A stretch of DNA of 35,034 nucleotides from a virus: positions 1 through 35,034 of the IMG/VR virus record IMGVR_UViG_3300023301_000043; one strand, written 5' to 3'. The notes below the pieces were generated by a model. That model was not told the DNA's origin and made no database searches. It saw only the letters and a program-made list of their open reading frames with translations. This document shows positions 1 to 7,115 of this stretch, piece after piece; positions within the stretch are counted from its first letter, which is position 1; the number at the start of each line of letters is the position of its first letter. A program made the position numbers and the translations under genes.

Positions 1-218
1 AATACTGTTAAAGTTTCTGTAAAAAATAAGTTTAAAAATATTTGTTTTAGATTACTATCCGTACCCAAAGGATATATTTTTTAAACTATCATTGCATATT
101 GCGATGTGGAATACTGCTAAAATTACTTGTTGTGGGTTTATTTAAAGCTCTTTTAAGACAGTATTAGCTTTTTGTTATATGATTGTAGGGGTAAGTAACT
201 AAAATTAGCTTAAACTAG
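1..218. other. No gene recognised at the left edge
   Basis: AT-rich stretch with stop codons in all frames and no ORF of useful length. I see no TAnnTTTG promoter on either strand and no GC-rich hairpin followed by a T run. It lies downstream of the leftward gene string, so it is probably a 3' untranslated or intergenic part of that transcript, but the window ends before the next gene. Confidence 0.4.
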
Positions 219-314
219 CTACTTTTCTTTACCACAGATTTCACAAGTTGAACTATCGACCTCTTCTACTTCTGTATCTTTACACTCACAGTATTTGTTT
301 TTCTCTTCTTCCAT
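219..314 (-). CDS. Tiny Cys-rich protein (31 aa), possible zinc knuckle
   Basis: A 31-codon ORF from ATG at 314 to TAG at 219. It starts 3 bases after the stop of the upstream gene, as expected for a translationally coupled member of the leftward operon. The product is very acidic in its first two thirds and contains CEC near residue 9 and CEIC near residue 24, four cysteines that could hold one zinc ion. A lysine-rich end (GKEK) follows. I do not recognise a family. Evidence for coding is the tight packing and the paired cysteine spacing; length alone would not support it. Confidence 0.5.
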   Translation of the reverse strand: MEEEKNKYCECKDTEVEEVDSSTCEICGKEK

Positions 315-316
315 AG

Positions 317-514
317 TTAATATAAGCTTAGCTCTTGGTTGTATTTAATTTTTATTTCACCATCAACAGGAAATTCATCTAATATACTTTCTAAATTATT
401 ACTAAGGTATTTTGCAGCCTCTTCTATATCTTCAAAGCATAAGTTTTTATAAACTTCATTGTTCCTTTTATAAGGTGTTTCTGGGTACCAAGTTTTTAAT
501 ATTATTTCGTACAT
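317..514 (-). CDS. Hypothetical protein (65 aa)
   Basis: Small acidic protein of unknown function. The sequence reads as a short beta strand (YEIILKTWYP), an amphipathic helix rich in Glu and Asn, then a second strand (GEIKIKYN), an alpha/beta pattern common in small phage proteins. It starts 2 bases after the stop of the HNH gene upstream and ends 3 bases before the Cys-rich mini-gene, so it belongs to the same transcript. No signal peptide or membrane segment. Confidence 0.65.
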   Translation of the reverse strand: MYEIILKTWYPETPYKRNNEVYKNLCFEDIEEAAKYLSNNLESILDEFPVDGEIKIKYNQELSLY

Positions 515-516
515 TA

Positions 517-990
517 TTACTTGTTTAAACTGTTAAATTTTTCAAAGTAGAACACAACGGGCTTTATTTCTTCTTTTACTAGACCATATCTCTTGGCTAT
601 TTTATACTGTGTATTTACTTCATTCAAATGTTTCATAAATCCAGATATTAGGTTTCTAAAATCTTCGATAGTACCACTATGTTTGTTTATGTTACAACTT
701 GGACAGCTTGGCATTTGATTGTCTATGTTTAATCTTTCTGGGTATCGCATTCCATCTGCAACCCACCTACCTTCTTTCCATTTATAATCCTCGTTTTCTA
801 ATGCCCTAGAATCTTTGCTTTTTACTTCTCCAGTTTTAACATGATAGAATCCCGACTTAACCCATTTTCTTTTTCTAATAACAGGAAGCACCTCATCTAC
901 ATGAAATTTATTATTCAGCTCTTCCCCACAATAGGCACAATGTCCATTATACTTATTATAAATAAATTCCCTTTTTTCTTTTTTTGTCAT
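517..990 (-). CDS. HNH endonuclease
   Basis: HNH-family nuclease of 157 aa. Two cysteine pairs are visible: CAYC at residues 18-21 and CPSC at 96-99, the zinc knuckles that frame the beta-beta-alpha metal fold. Between them is HVDEVLP at 30-36, where the usual form is H-[VI]-D-H-[VI]-x-P; the second residue of the catalytic HH/DH pair is Glu here. The final N-x-x-K (N100 to K103) matches the HNH helix. The insert between the knuckles is longer than usual (about 50 residues, rich in Lys and Trp). Such genes in phages act as DNA nickases in homing or packaging; standing alone in an early operon far from terL, a homing or recombination role is likelier. Start ATG at 990. Confidence 0.8.
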   Translation of the reverse strand: MTKKEKREFIYNKYNGHCAYCGEELNNKFHVDEVLPVIRKRKWVKSGFYHVKTGEVKSKDSRALENEDYKWKEGRWVADGMRYPERLNIDNQMPSCPSCNINKHSGTIEDFRNLISGFMKHLNEVNTQYKIAKRYGLVKEEIKPVVFYFEKFNSLNK

Positions 991-1059
991 ATTATTTTAT
1001 TAGATTTTAGTCGTAGAGACATTAGTTTCATTACCATGTTTTTATAGTTTTTGTAAATT

Positions 1060-1383
1060 CTAAAAAACATATTGTTCATCACTGCTAGGTACTATCTCAC
1101 CATATATTCTGTCAGACTTATTCCATTTTCCGTCTTTACATGAAAAAACTATTTTAAAAACCCTTTCACCAGCTTCTATTGCAGGATAAGTCAAATAACA
1201 AATTTGAGAGACTTCTTTATAAATAAATTCTATGCAATCGCTTTCTTCTCTAACCTCAATTTTGAAAGGTGTTGAATATTTATTAATGGAATATGTTGTT
1301 CCTGTACTAGGATTATTAGTAGTAGTCGTTCCTGTGATATTAGGGTCAATATTAAATGTGACTGTTTCGTTTAAATTTTTCAT
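1060..1383 (-). CDS. Hypothetical beta-rich protein (107 aa)
   Basis: Unknown function. The first 30 residues are low in complexity and rich in Thr, Asn and Gly (a TTTT/TNNPSTGTT stretch), followed by a beta-rich body with alternating hydrophobic residues and three cysteines. The composition resembles secreted or surface proteins more than its enzyme neighbours, yet no signal peptide is visible. Upstream (1384-1471) are two small hairpins and no consensus promoter, so it is probably read through from the 1472-1672 gene. Confidence 0.65.
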   Translation of the reverse strand: MKNLNETVTFNIDPNITGTTTTNNPSTGTTYSINKYSTPFKIEVREESDCIEFIYKEVSQICYLTYPAIEAGERVFKIVFSCKDGKWNKSDRIYGEIVPSSDEQYVF

Positions 1384-1471
1384 TCGTTGTATTTATCGAA
1401 TAGTTTAGTATTCGAGTTATTAATCTAATTTGTATCTTTTATGTCAGTTTAAACCTGACTTGGGTACTATA

Positions 1472-1672
1472 CTATGTTGTACTACTTAAATACTCTTCTA
1501 TCTCTTTTAAGTGTGCTAACATTAGAAAAGCCTTGTGGCACTCTTTATCTTCTGTAGGACTTCTACCCTCTTTTAAAAGCGGTTCTGCTAATCGGCCAGC
1601 ATTTATTTCTAAGTGCTCTTTTAAAGTGTCGATAAGATCTGCCATATAGTATCTTATTTCATTTGTTTTCAT
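1472..1672 (-). CDS. Hypothetical helical protein (66 aa)
   Basis: Predicted all-helical, strongly charged protein (helices near residues 5-30 and 43-63) of unknown function. It follows the cREC-domain gene by 26 bases in the same direction. Nothing in the sequence points to a catalytic role; small helical proteins at such positions are often host-takeover factors, but that is only a general expectation. Confidence 0.65.
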   Translation of the reverse strand: MKTNEIRYYMADLIDTLKEHLEINAGRLAEPLLKEGRSPTEDKECHKAFLMLAHLKEIEEYLSSTT

Positions 1673-1698
1673 AATCCATGTATATGTTGTACTTTATA

Positions 1699-2121
1699 TT
1701 ACTTTCGCAGCTCATTTATAAATTCAAAATCTTCTATTACCTTTCTTATCTTGTCTGCACCAACAGGGTTGGCCGAGTGAATAAATATCTCTGGTAAAGA
1801 TTCATCATTACTGTTACAGTATTCTACTAGCCACTTAGCACAGCCTTCTCCAGTCTCATACTTATAGGATTTACTCTTCCACTCTTGAAACTTTTTGCTT
1901 GCTTCATAGTCATCCCAAAAGTATTCAGGCGTATAGTGCTGTTCATGTAAATCGTGATTGAAAGAAATTGCATCTGGCAAACCATACATTTCTATCCAAG
2001 ATACAAACTGATTATAGTCTAAAACCCAATTAATATTCCAATCATGTATATCCCCAGGTACTTTCTCATCTTCATTTAAAAATGGGTTCCTCCTGTCATC
2101 AAGCCAAAGCAAATTTTTCAT
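1699..2121 (-). CDS. cREC-domain protein, predicted cyclic-phosphate RNA-end processing
   Basis: 140-residue protein that matches the cREC family (cyclic-phosphate-processing receiver-like domain). Visible signatures in order: LWLDDRRNP at 5-13 with the acidic pair D8 D9; SFNHDL at 53-58; a TG at 90-91 followed by an amphipathic helix with KWLVEY; and HSANPVGADKI at 115-125 with the conserved His and NP.G. In response-regulator receivers the acidic pair and a later Asp bind metal and accept phosphate; in cREC proteins the changed active site is predicted to act on 2',3'-cyclic phosphates, linking it to RNA repair or RNA-based conflict. It fills nearly the whole protein, so no partner domain is fused. 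Neighbours give no second RNA-repair gene in this window. Family call is fairly sure; the reaction is a published prediction, not seen here. Confidence 0.7.
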   Translation of the reverse strand: MKNLLWLDDRRNPFLNEDEKVPGDIHDWNINWVLDYNQFVSWIEMYGLPDAISFNHDLHEQHYTPEYFWDDYEASKKFQEWKSKSYKYETGEGCAKWLVEYCNSNDESLPEIFIHSANPVGADKIRKVIEDFEFINELRK

Positions 2122-2130
2122 AGTTTTATT

Positions 2131-2397
2131 TTAAAGTAAAAATTCTAAGTCTTTTACAAAACTTTCTAGACTAATCTGGGCTCTGAAGTTGTCTGTTGCA
2201 AACAGTTTGTAATAAAACACTTTCTGATCTTCTGTTATATTTTTATTCTCAGGCAGGGCATTTTTAAAAACCGTAAAGTTAATTCCTTTCTTGTGAAGCT
2301 TATCAATCATTTTTTGATCTTCTTTTTCTAACTTCTCTCTCACTACTTCCTGTTCTATCAAGTCATAGAGGTCCAACTGTAAATTATTATCTTCCAT
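2131..2397 (-). CDS. Hypothetical protein (88 aa)
   Basis: Charged helical protein of unknown function, first gene of a leftward transcription unit. Its ATG at 2397 lies 17 bases downstream of a TATCTTTG promoter element (2422-2415), which itself follows the terminator of the metallophosphoesterase gene. Having its own promoter suggests it and the following cREC gene are expressed separately from the replication block to the right. Confidence 0.65.
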   Translation of the reverse strand: MEDNNLQLDLYDLIEQEVVREKLEKEDQKMIDKLHKKGINFTVFKNALPENKNITEDQKVFYYKLFATDNFRAQISLESFVKDLEFLL

Positions 2398-2414
2398 TAT
2401 TCTATTTGTTTTAT

Positions 2415-2422
2415 CAAAGATA
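2415..2422 (-). promoter_or_regulatory. Leftward promoter, -7 element TATCTTTG
   Basis: Read leftward the sequence is TATCTTTG, matching the Bacteroidota -7 box TAnnTTTG, 17 bases before the ATG at 2397. The -33 region (about 2442) is T-rich and not a clear TTTG. The stretch AAAAGTATTATCTTT is shared with the region before phoH (7074-7088). Confidence 0.6.
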
Positions 2423-2439
2423 ATACTTTTATCCTTATA

Positions 2440-2475
2440 AAAAAAGAAAACCCCCTAAAAATTAGAGAGTTTATT
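2440..2475 (-). terminator. Intrinsic terminator after the metallophosphoesterase gene
   Basis: Read leftward: a 10-bp stem AACTCTCTAA / TTAGGGGGTT (three G-U pairs) with a TTT loop, positions 2471-2449, followed by TTCTTTTTTT. It lies 20 to 50 bases past the stop at 2497 and just before the next promoter. Confidence 0.75.
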
Positions 2476-2496
2476 GAAAGTATTAAGTTAAGTTTT

Positions 2497-3807
2497 TTAA
2501 AATATAAGGGGTATATTAATTTTTAAGTTTTTCTCTTTGTGTATGTTAAACATGTCAAAAGAAGAGCTAGTGTCTTTAAAGTTTGTTCCTACCCAATTAG
2601 AAGGAGGAGAGAATGCTCCATAAGCGAAGTAGTTGAAGTCGTTATTAGAAGTGGTGTCAAAAATACGTTGATGTTGGTCGCCCATAGAAAATTCTAAAAA
2701 GTTCCCATTATACAATTTATTAGATTTGCAATATTGGTCTATAACGTCTGCTGCTTTAGGGTCATAAGTAGCTTTAAAGCCAAACTTCTTTTCTCCACTG
2801 TCCTTACCATGAGAAATTATGAAAGTATGGTTTGATACAGAATAGTGATCTATAAACCTTTCTATTACATTATATTCTACTTTATCAGGATACTTTGTTT
2901 CTACTATCCTTCTAACAGAATCATTTACAAAAAATCCAAACAAAAAACTGTGATTATCATTTGTTATATTGTTCATCACAACTTTGTCATACAAATGAAC
3001 AACCCTATCTATAAGGTACATCTTAAAGTCTATGCCTAATTGAAAGGCTTCTTTATCAGAAGTTGATTGGGGTAAATGATGCCCTCCTCTTGTGGTCTGA
3101 GAGTTAAGACCATCCATTAGGTCTCCAAGTTCGTCTATAATTAATACGTCTCCTTTTTTATGGTCTATAATGTGTTGAATTGCTAAATCTAGTCGTTCGA
3201 ATATTTCTTTACTTCCCCACTTATGTTGATACATAGGCACTGTGTTTATTTCCCCTGATGGGTCCATATTTAAATGTATATCTGTCATTACACACCTATC
3301 AAAGTATTCTGAATTAACAGGTAGGTTTTTATTAAAAGTTATATTAACAGGCTTTATATGTCTCTGTACTACTTCTTCAACGAACTCTTCATTTATACCC
3401 TCTTCACTAAAAATGCTCTCTGAGAAGGCGATATTGTATATCATATGACCTGCAATGTGGACTACAAGCTTAGAAGAGCGAACAGTACTTATATCCAGAT
3501 TGTATTTATCACAATATTCTTCTATAGTGTAAAAGCAATTATTTTCAGCGTCCCAAGCTGAGGGCATATAAGACTTTTTAGATTCTTTGTCATTAGCATA
3601 CTGATTTGTCTCAGTTGTTGTTTCAGTTTGAAGGTCAGTGTCTACTACAGTCTCTACTTCTTTGCTCTTATTAATCAAGCTACTAAACTTTCTCCTAAGA
3701 CTATCATCATATTCTATACCTTCTTCTTTAGCATATCTTTTAGCGGTTAGTGTTATATTTTGTTCCGTTTCAAAAATATCTTGAATCTTTTCTAAGTTAT
3801 ACTTCAT
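2497..3807 (-). CDS. Calcineurin-like metallophosphoesterase
   Basis: 436-residue protein with the dimetal phosphoesterase motifs in order: D-x-H in MTDIHLN (D176, H178), GD at 228-229 within IIDELGDLMDG, NDNH at 283-286, a catalytic-type His in ISHGKD (H333) and GDQH at 376-379 for the final G-[DH]-x-H. Residues 1-150 form a separate N-terminal part: a helical segment (1-50), a Thr/Glu-rich linker (50-80) and a small domain with YTIEEYCDKYNLDISTVR that looks like a helix-turn-helix. Phosphoesterases of this class in phage replication blocks resemble the SbcD/Mre11 nuclease subunit or act as DNA/RNA phosphodiesterases, but no SbcC partner is present. Overlaps the upstream gene by 11 bases and ends at a strong terminator. 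The fold is sure; the substrate is unknown. Confidence 0.8.
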   Translation of the reverse strand: MKYNLEKIQDIFETEQNITLTAKRYAKEEGIEYDDSLRRKFSSLINKSKEVETVVDTDLQTETTTETNQYANDKESKKSYMPSAWDAENNCFYTIEEYCDKYNLDISTVRSSKLVVHIAGHMIYNIAFSESIFSEEGINEEFVEEVVQRHIKPVNITFNKNLPVNSEYFDRCVMTDIHLNMDPSGEINTVPMYQHKWGSKEIFERLDLAIQHIIDHKKGDVLIIDELGDLMDGLNSQTTRGGHHLPQSTSDKEAFQLGIDFKMYLIDRVVHLYDKVVMNNITNDNHSFLFGFFVNDSVRRIVETKYPDKVEYNVIERFIDHYSVSNHTFIISHGKDSGEKKFGFKATYDPKAADVIDQYCKSNKLYNGNFLEFSMGDQHQRIFDTTSNNDFNYFAYGAFSPPSNWVGTNFKDTSSSFDMFNIHKEKNLKINIPLIF

Positions 3808-4078
3808 TGCAGTCGGCTAGTTTTGTGGATATTGTGTCTGTGTTTACTAGATTATATACTGTTACTCTCTCTACTATTTTATTACAAATTTCGTATTCCT
3901 CCTCTTCTTCGAAAAACTTTAAGATTATAGCAGTATAGTTATTAGGGTAGTTAGTAAGCACAAACTCGTAATACTCTTTATTTAAATAGGAAATCATCTT
4001 AATGAGAGCCTCTTTTGTAGGTAGTGTTTTATCACAAGAGTATTTTCTAAAACAGTTTAAAAGTAGGTTTACTTGCAT
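3797..4078 (-). CDS. Hypothetical helical protein (93 aa)
   Basis: Unknown function. Composed of amphipathic helices with two or three cysteines near the N-terminus and a run of six glutamates near residue 54 (FFEEEEEYE). It overlaps the start of the metallophosphoesterase by 11 bases, which suggests translational coupling. No promoter is visible in front; the 46-aa gene upstream ends 9 bases before its ATG. Confidence 0.65.
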   Translation of the reverse strand: MQVNLLLNCFRKYSCDKTLPTKEALIKMISYLNKEYYEFVLTNYPNNYTAIILKFFEEEEEYEICNKIVERVTVYNLVNTDTISTKLADCNEV

Positions 4079-4087
4079 GTTTTATTT

Positions 4088-4228
4088 TTAACTTTTATTT
4101 TGCTCGAAAATTATTTCGAACTCTTCTTTGTCTTCTTCCCAATTTCCAGAAAAATGAGGAAAGATTTCTAGTAGTTCCTCATGCATTAAAAAGTCTTGGT
4201 ATTGTCTTTTAGCTGTTGTTTCTCTCAT
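4088..4228 (-). CDS. Hypothetical small acidic protein (46 aa)
   Basis: ORF of 46 codons, ATG at 4228 to TAA at 4088. It overlaps the 3' end of the 94-aa gene by 20 bases in another frame and ends 9 bases before the next start, filling an otherwise empty 130-base gap. The product is helical and acidic (long Glu-rich second half ending FEQNKS). Unknown function. The support is the gap-filling position and the absence of any other explanation for the gap. Confidence 0.55.
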   Translation of the reverse strand: MRETTAKRQYQDFLMHEELLEIFPHFSGNWEEDKEEFEIIFEQNKS

Positions 4229-4493
4229 CACTCTCGTATTTTAATCCTGTTAAGTAACTTTCTATCGCCTGTTCATAATCTTTGTCTGTAAAAAGACTGA
4301 AAGCTTTAGCTCCTCCATACTTTAGTTCAAAGGTCTTGCTCTTTATGTGTATGCAGTTTATTTTTCTTTTATTGTCTTGGTCATAGAACCCTTCGATATG
4401 TCCAACGTGTGTGGCCTTGGTTCTTTTCTTAATCTCTTTTACCCAGTACTTATGAAAGAATGATTGGTACCCTGTATCTGTTTCTTTAGCCAT
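4209..4493 (-). CDS. Hypothetical protein (94 aa)
   Basis: Basic N-terminal half (KYWVKEIKKRTKATH) followed by a beta-rich stretch with two His and one Cys in KINCIHIKSKTFELKYGG and an acidic C-terminal helix. No family recognised. It is the first gene after the terminator-like region at 4501-4569, although no TAnnTTTG promoter is visible before its ATG at 4493, so it may depend on read-through. Confidence 0.65.
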   Translation of the reverse strand: MAKETDTGYQSFFHKYWVKEIKKRTKATHVGHIEGFYDQDNKRKINCIHIKSKTFELKYGGAKAFSLFTDKDYEQAIESYLTGLKYESDERNNS

Positions 4494-4500
4494 TTATTAG

Positions 4501-4569
4501 TTTTTTAAAAAACCCACACATATTCGGGTTATGCGAGACCTAGATAGCACTTATATACTATAGTGGGTT
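4501..4569 (-). terminator. Intrinsic terminator after the SSB-like gene, two possible pairings
   Basis: Read leftward, AACCCAC at 4569-4563 can pair with GTGGGTT at 4517-4511, and alternatively AACCC at 4530-4526 can pair with the same GGGTT at 4515-4511; both are followed by a TTTTTT-type tract. The shared 3' arm gives two mutually exclusive hairpins, so it may simply be a robust terminator or could act as a switch. Confidence 0.55.
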
Positions 4570-4612
4570 GAGTTGTTTAAGTTATTGTAACTGCCTGATT
4601 ATTATATACTTA

Positions 4613-5329
4613 CTAAAAGGGGAGTTCACTGTCGTCTTCTTCCTCTGCTTCTTTTTCAGAAGGTTTGAACGCTTCTTCTGGAGTTCCCTTGGGTAAATCA
4701 TGGGCTTTTTTTGGCTCTGGTGCATCTTCTGTCTGTTCTCCAAAACTTGCTAGAGATTCTTTAAACTTGGCTATGTAAAACTTATTTGATTCAGTTGCAT
4801 CGTACTCTTTAATTTCTTTACCAAATTCATCTTCTTTAGTAGACACAACCCACTTTGGTGAGTCTGTAAAACTGAAATCAGATTTAATAGGCTTATTATC
4901 TTCGTTCAATACTACTATATTTCTGTATAGATTACCGTTCCTATCTTCGTTCCTAGTATTAACAAACATTGTAATTGTATCTCCCTTCTTTACATTTTTA
5001 AAGACCCCCGCAATAGAATTGAAATACTGATTGGTAGTTCTTACAGTTCCTCCCGTATCCATAATTGGTATCTGCAAAGAATAGCTTTCTTCTTTTTCTT
5101 TGTTGTTGACAATTAAAGACAGTACATTTCCATCATATCTATCTTCTTTCATAGCTAGATAAGTTATCTTACCTTCTATAGATAATTCTCTGTGATACCT
5201 TACTAGGGTTTCATCTTTGTTTTGTGGGTTTTTGAACTCGTTTTTTGTCCACCCTTCGCCTTGATCTTCCTTTGAAGAAATGTAGAAAGTACCTTTTTTA
5301 ACTTTCACTTTTTTTAAATCTTGTGCCAT
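4613..5329 (-). CDS. Single-stranded DNA-binding protein (SSB-like, acidic tail)
   Basis: 238-residue protein likely to coat single-stranded DNA during replication and recombination. The last 30 residues are dominated by Glu and Asp and end DDSELPF, closely matching the acidic tip of bacterial SSB (DDDIPF) that recruits partner proteins. The preceding 200 residues are beta-rich with alternating basic and aromatic residues (TFYISS, YLAMKEDRYDGN, GDTITMFVN), compatible with an OB-fold, though I see no diagnostic SSB motif. It sits between replication genes and is expressed from its own promoter (-7 box 5367-5360), consistent with a need for high dosage. A gp32-type or other OB protein would be the alternative. 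The acidic tail is observed; DNA binding is inferred. Confidence 0.65.
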   Translation of the reverse strand: MAQDLKKVKVKKGTFYISSKEDQGEGWTKNEFKNPQNKDETLVRYHRELSIEGKITYLAMKEDRYDGNVLSLIVNNKEKEESYSLQIPIMDTGGTVRTTNQYFNSIAGVFKNVKKGDTITMFVNTRNEDRNGNLYRNIVVLNEDNKPIKSDFSFTDSPKWVVSTKEDEFGKEIKEYDATESNKFYIAKFKESLASFGEQTEDAPEPKKAHDLPKGTPEEAFKPSEKEAEEEDDSELPF

Positions 5330-5359
5330 TTTTTATTTATTTGGTTTATTTTATATACT

Positions 5360-5391
5360 CAAAGATACAACATTATTATTTACTGTGCAAA
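5360..5391 (-). promoter_or_regulatory. Leftward promoter of the SSB-like gene
   Basis: TTTG (5391-5388), 20-base spacer, TATCTTTG (5367-5360), read leftward; exact Bacteroidota consensus and spacing, 31 bases before the ATG at 5329. The -33 box lies inside the last codons of the upstream gene. The flank AAAAAGTTTGCACAGTA is nearly identical to that of the promoter at 12928-12958. Confidence 0.75.
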
Positions 5392-5757
5392 CTTTTTTAC
5401 TAAATCTGATACACTATCTGTAACTTCTATTACTTCTCCGTCTATGTCTAAAAATGTTATTTTCTCTTCTCCTTTATCTGTAATTATTACTCTAAGGTCT
5501 TCTCTTATATATTTTTTATAAGTAAACTCTTCAAAGTCTTCGTCCATTAAATATTCTGTAATTACACTAGGGTCTGTAGTGTCTTCGTCTAAACCCAGTG
5601 CACTTTTTTGTTCTCTTGTAAGACCGTCATCTTCGTTTTCTAATCTTTCAAAGAGCTCTCTTTTTTTAATATCTATTTTCTCTTTTTTTTCTTTAGTAAG
5701 TCTACTGTCTACAACTTCAACTTCTATAAAGCCTGTTGGTACTCCTGGGTTTCTCAT
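5380..5757 (-). CDS. Hypothetical acidic protein (125 aa)
   Basis: Unknown function. A Lys/Glu-rich helical region at residues 15-50 is followed by an acidic centre (LDEDTTDPSVITEYLMDEDFEEF) and a C-terminal beta region with a clear strand pattern (LRVIITDKGEEKITFLDIDGEVIEV). ATG at 5757 overlaps the stop of the 48-aa gene by 4 bases (ATGA arrangement), a typical coupled start. The 3' end carries the -33 box of the SSB promoter. Confidence 0.7.
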   Translation of the reverse strand: MRNPGVPTGFIEVEVVDSRLTKEKKEKIDIKKRELFERLENEDDGLTREQKSALGLDEDTTDPSVITEYLMDEDFEEFTYKKYIREDLRVIITDKGEEKITFLDIDGEVIEVTDSVSDLVKKFAQ

Positions 5758-5900
5758 GATTTCTTTTTTTTAATTATTTTCTTTATCTTACCATTTTCTG
5801 TTCTGGCATATCTTGCCTCAGAAGTTTCCCTTGAAGGAATCTCTGTACCATAATATTTTTTACCGCCATACATCCAGCTTACTCTTTTACCCTTTGCCAT
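5754..5900 (-). CDS. Hypothetical small basic protein (48 aa)
   Basis: ORF of 48 codons, ATG at 5900 to TGA at 5754. It overlaps the upstream gene by 14 bases and the downstream gene by 3 bases, so it exactly bridges two certain genes. The product is strongly basic (ends KIIKKKKS; Arg/Lys through the body) and contains a Tyr/Gly/Trp stretch (SWMYGGKKYYGTE). Such a small basic protein could bind nucleic acid; no family recognised. Confidence 0.6.
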   Translation of the reverse strand: MAKGKRVSWMYGGKKYYGTEIPSRETSEARYARTENGKIKKIIKKKKS

Positions 5901-6381
5901 TATTATAATTTTTAAGTTGATAGTTAATCATCATTCCATTACAACCAAGAGCTTCAGCATGTTCTAAATCAGTTTCTGTATCACCTTCTAATGGTTGAAG
6001 TATTTTTCTAGCGTGTCTTATTGCAGATTTTGCTAACTCTTTTATATCCATAGGCTTTTTCCAATTTTCAGGTGGGTACTTAGTATTCTTAGCCATTCTG
6101 ATAGTAATAGCATCTATGTACTCCCAATCTAGTTCTCCGTAGTCTACTTTGTTTTCAGACTCTTTTAGACCTTCTCTTTTTTTAAGGTATGATGGGTACT
6201 CCCCTTTAGCTATTTGTGATGTAGAAGTATTCCCTTTATGAAAATAAATATCTGCTTCACAATCTTGTTTTTCTAACTCTTTTTTAATTTCTTCGTATCT
6301 GCTTGAAGACATCTTATCGCTATTAAAAAATGCTATCGTTCCGTAGTCTTTCTTTTTAGACTCCTCTTCGTTTATTATCAT
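5887..6381 (-). CDS. dATP/dGTP pyrophosphohydrolase-like protein (DUF5664/MazZ-like)
   Basis: 164 aa. Residues about 85-158 follow the DUF5664 helical pattern: YIDAITIRMAKNTKYPPENW, then a helix with AIRHARKI and a final EHAEALGCNGMMINYQL, that is KY..NW - RH - D.E..HA - N. This family includes MazZ, a MazG-type hydrolase that turns dATP and dGTP into monophosphates plus pyrophosphate; metal binding is by the Glu/Asp cluster in D-T-E-T-D-x-E-H. Residues 1-75 are a separate alpha/beta part with no motif I recognise. It overlaps phoH by 4 bases. MazZ is known with PurZ in phages with diaminopurine DNA, but DUF5664 proteins also occur alone; no purZ is in this window. Family call moderate; substrate inferred. 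Confidence 0.6.
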   Translation of the reverse strand: MIINEEESKKKDYGTIAFFNSDKMSSSRYEEIKKELEKQDCEADIYFHKGNTSTSQIAKGEYPSYLKKREGLKESENKVDYGELDWEYIDAITIRMAKNTKYPPENWKKPMDIKELAKSAIRHARKILQPLEGDTETDLEHAEALGCNGMMINYQLKNYNNGKG

Positions 6382-7052
6382 TTATTTTTGTTTAAAAAGT
6401 CTACGTACTTGTTGTTGATTAATACAATCATTCTGTTTCTCATTTGGTAGTCGTCTCCTAAGACCATAACACCTATTCCCTCTATATTTTCTACAATATC
6501 TACAAACGGTAAAAATCCACTGTTTCTTATATCCGACTGTAATGCATCCCCATTTATAAACAGTTTACTTGTATCAGAGACTCTTGTTACTACTGATATA
6601 AGCTCTTTTAAAGTTAGGTTTTGGGCCTCCTCTAATATAACTGCCGATCTCTTTAATGTTTTACCTCTCAAAAAACCAACGTGCTCAAAACGAACTGCCT
6701 TTTTTACTTTAGTCAACACTGGGCCAGATACCATATCTTTTAAATTATCAAAAAATGCTTCTTGATATGGCTCCAACTTTTCTTCTGCCTCCCCTGGTAA
6801 AAACCCAATTCCAACACCTATTTCAACAGCACTTCTTATGTGGATTATTTCATCAAACTCTCCTGCTAAAAGACCCTCTACTGCCCTATGCAACTGTATA
6901 AAACTTTTACCTGTACCTGGAGCACCTTTCAGTATTGATATTTCATTGGTCTTTAAAAAGTTACTAACTACTTTTTGATTTGGTTTAAGTTCTACTCTAA
7001 AATTATCGGCATTTAGTGAAGACTTTGACTTAGTACTTTTTCTTTTCGACAT
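6378..7052 (-). CDS. phoH: PhoH-like ATPase
   Basis: 224-residue P-loop ATPase of the PhoH family (related to the ATPase half of SF1 helicases). Walker A GAPGTGKS at 43-50, the conserved phage PhoH stretch RSAVEIGVGIGFLPGEAEEK at 73-92, Walker B AVILEEAQN at 137-145 and the sensor-like GDALQSD at 168-174. PhoH is one of the most frequent auxiliary genes in marine phages; its role is thought to be in RNA or phosphate-stress metabolism but is unproven. Residues 1-18 are a Lys/Ser-rich tail. Overlaps the downstream gene by 4 bases. A weak promoter-like TATCTTTA lies 20-28 bases upstream (7080-7073). Confidence 0.9.
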   Translation of the reverse strand: MSKRKSTKSKSSLNADNFRVELKPNQKVVSNFLKTNEISILKGAPGTGKSFIQLHRAVEGLLAGEFDEIIHIRSAVEIGVGIGFLPGEAEEKLEPYQEAFFDNLKDMVSGPVLTKVKKAVRFEHVGFLRGKTLKRSAVILEEAQNLTLKELISVVTRVSDTSKLFINGDALQSDIRNSGFLPFVDIVENIEGIGVMVLGDDYQMRNRMIVLINNKYVDFLNKNK

Positions 7053-7072
7053 ATAGATAATTTTATTTACAG

Positions 7073-7104
7073 TAAAGATAATACTTTTTATTACATTATA
7101 AAAA
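7073..7104 (-). promoter_or_regulatory. Weak leftward promoter before phoH
   Basis: Read leftward: TTTT, 20 bases, TATCTTTA, one mismatch from TAnnTTTG at the last base. The surrounding AAAAGTATTATCTTT is the same as at the 2415 promoter, which supports a genuine signal of a weaker class. Confidence 0.4.
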
Positions 7105-7115
7105 TAAGTTAATAG

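Noticed and set aside
1398-1460. Two small inverted repeats (CGAATA/TATTCG and GTCAG/CTGAC) as terminator
   Set aside because: Neither is followed by a T run on the leftward strand; they are left as possible leader hairpins of the 107-aa gene.
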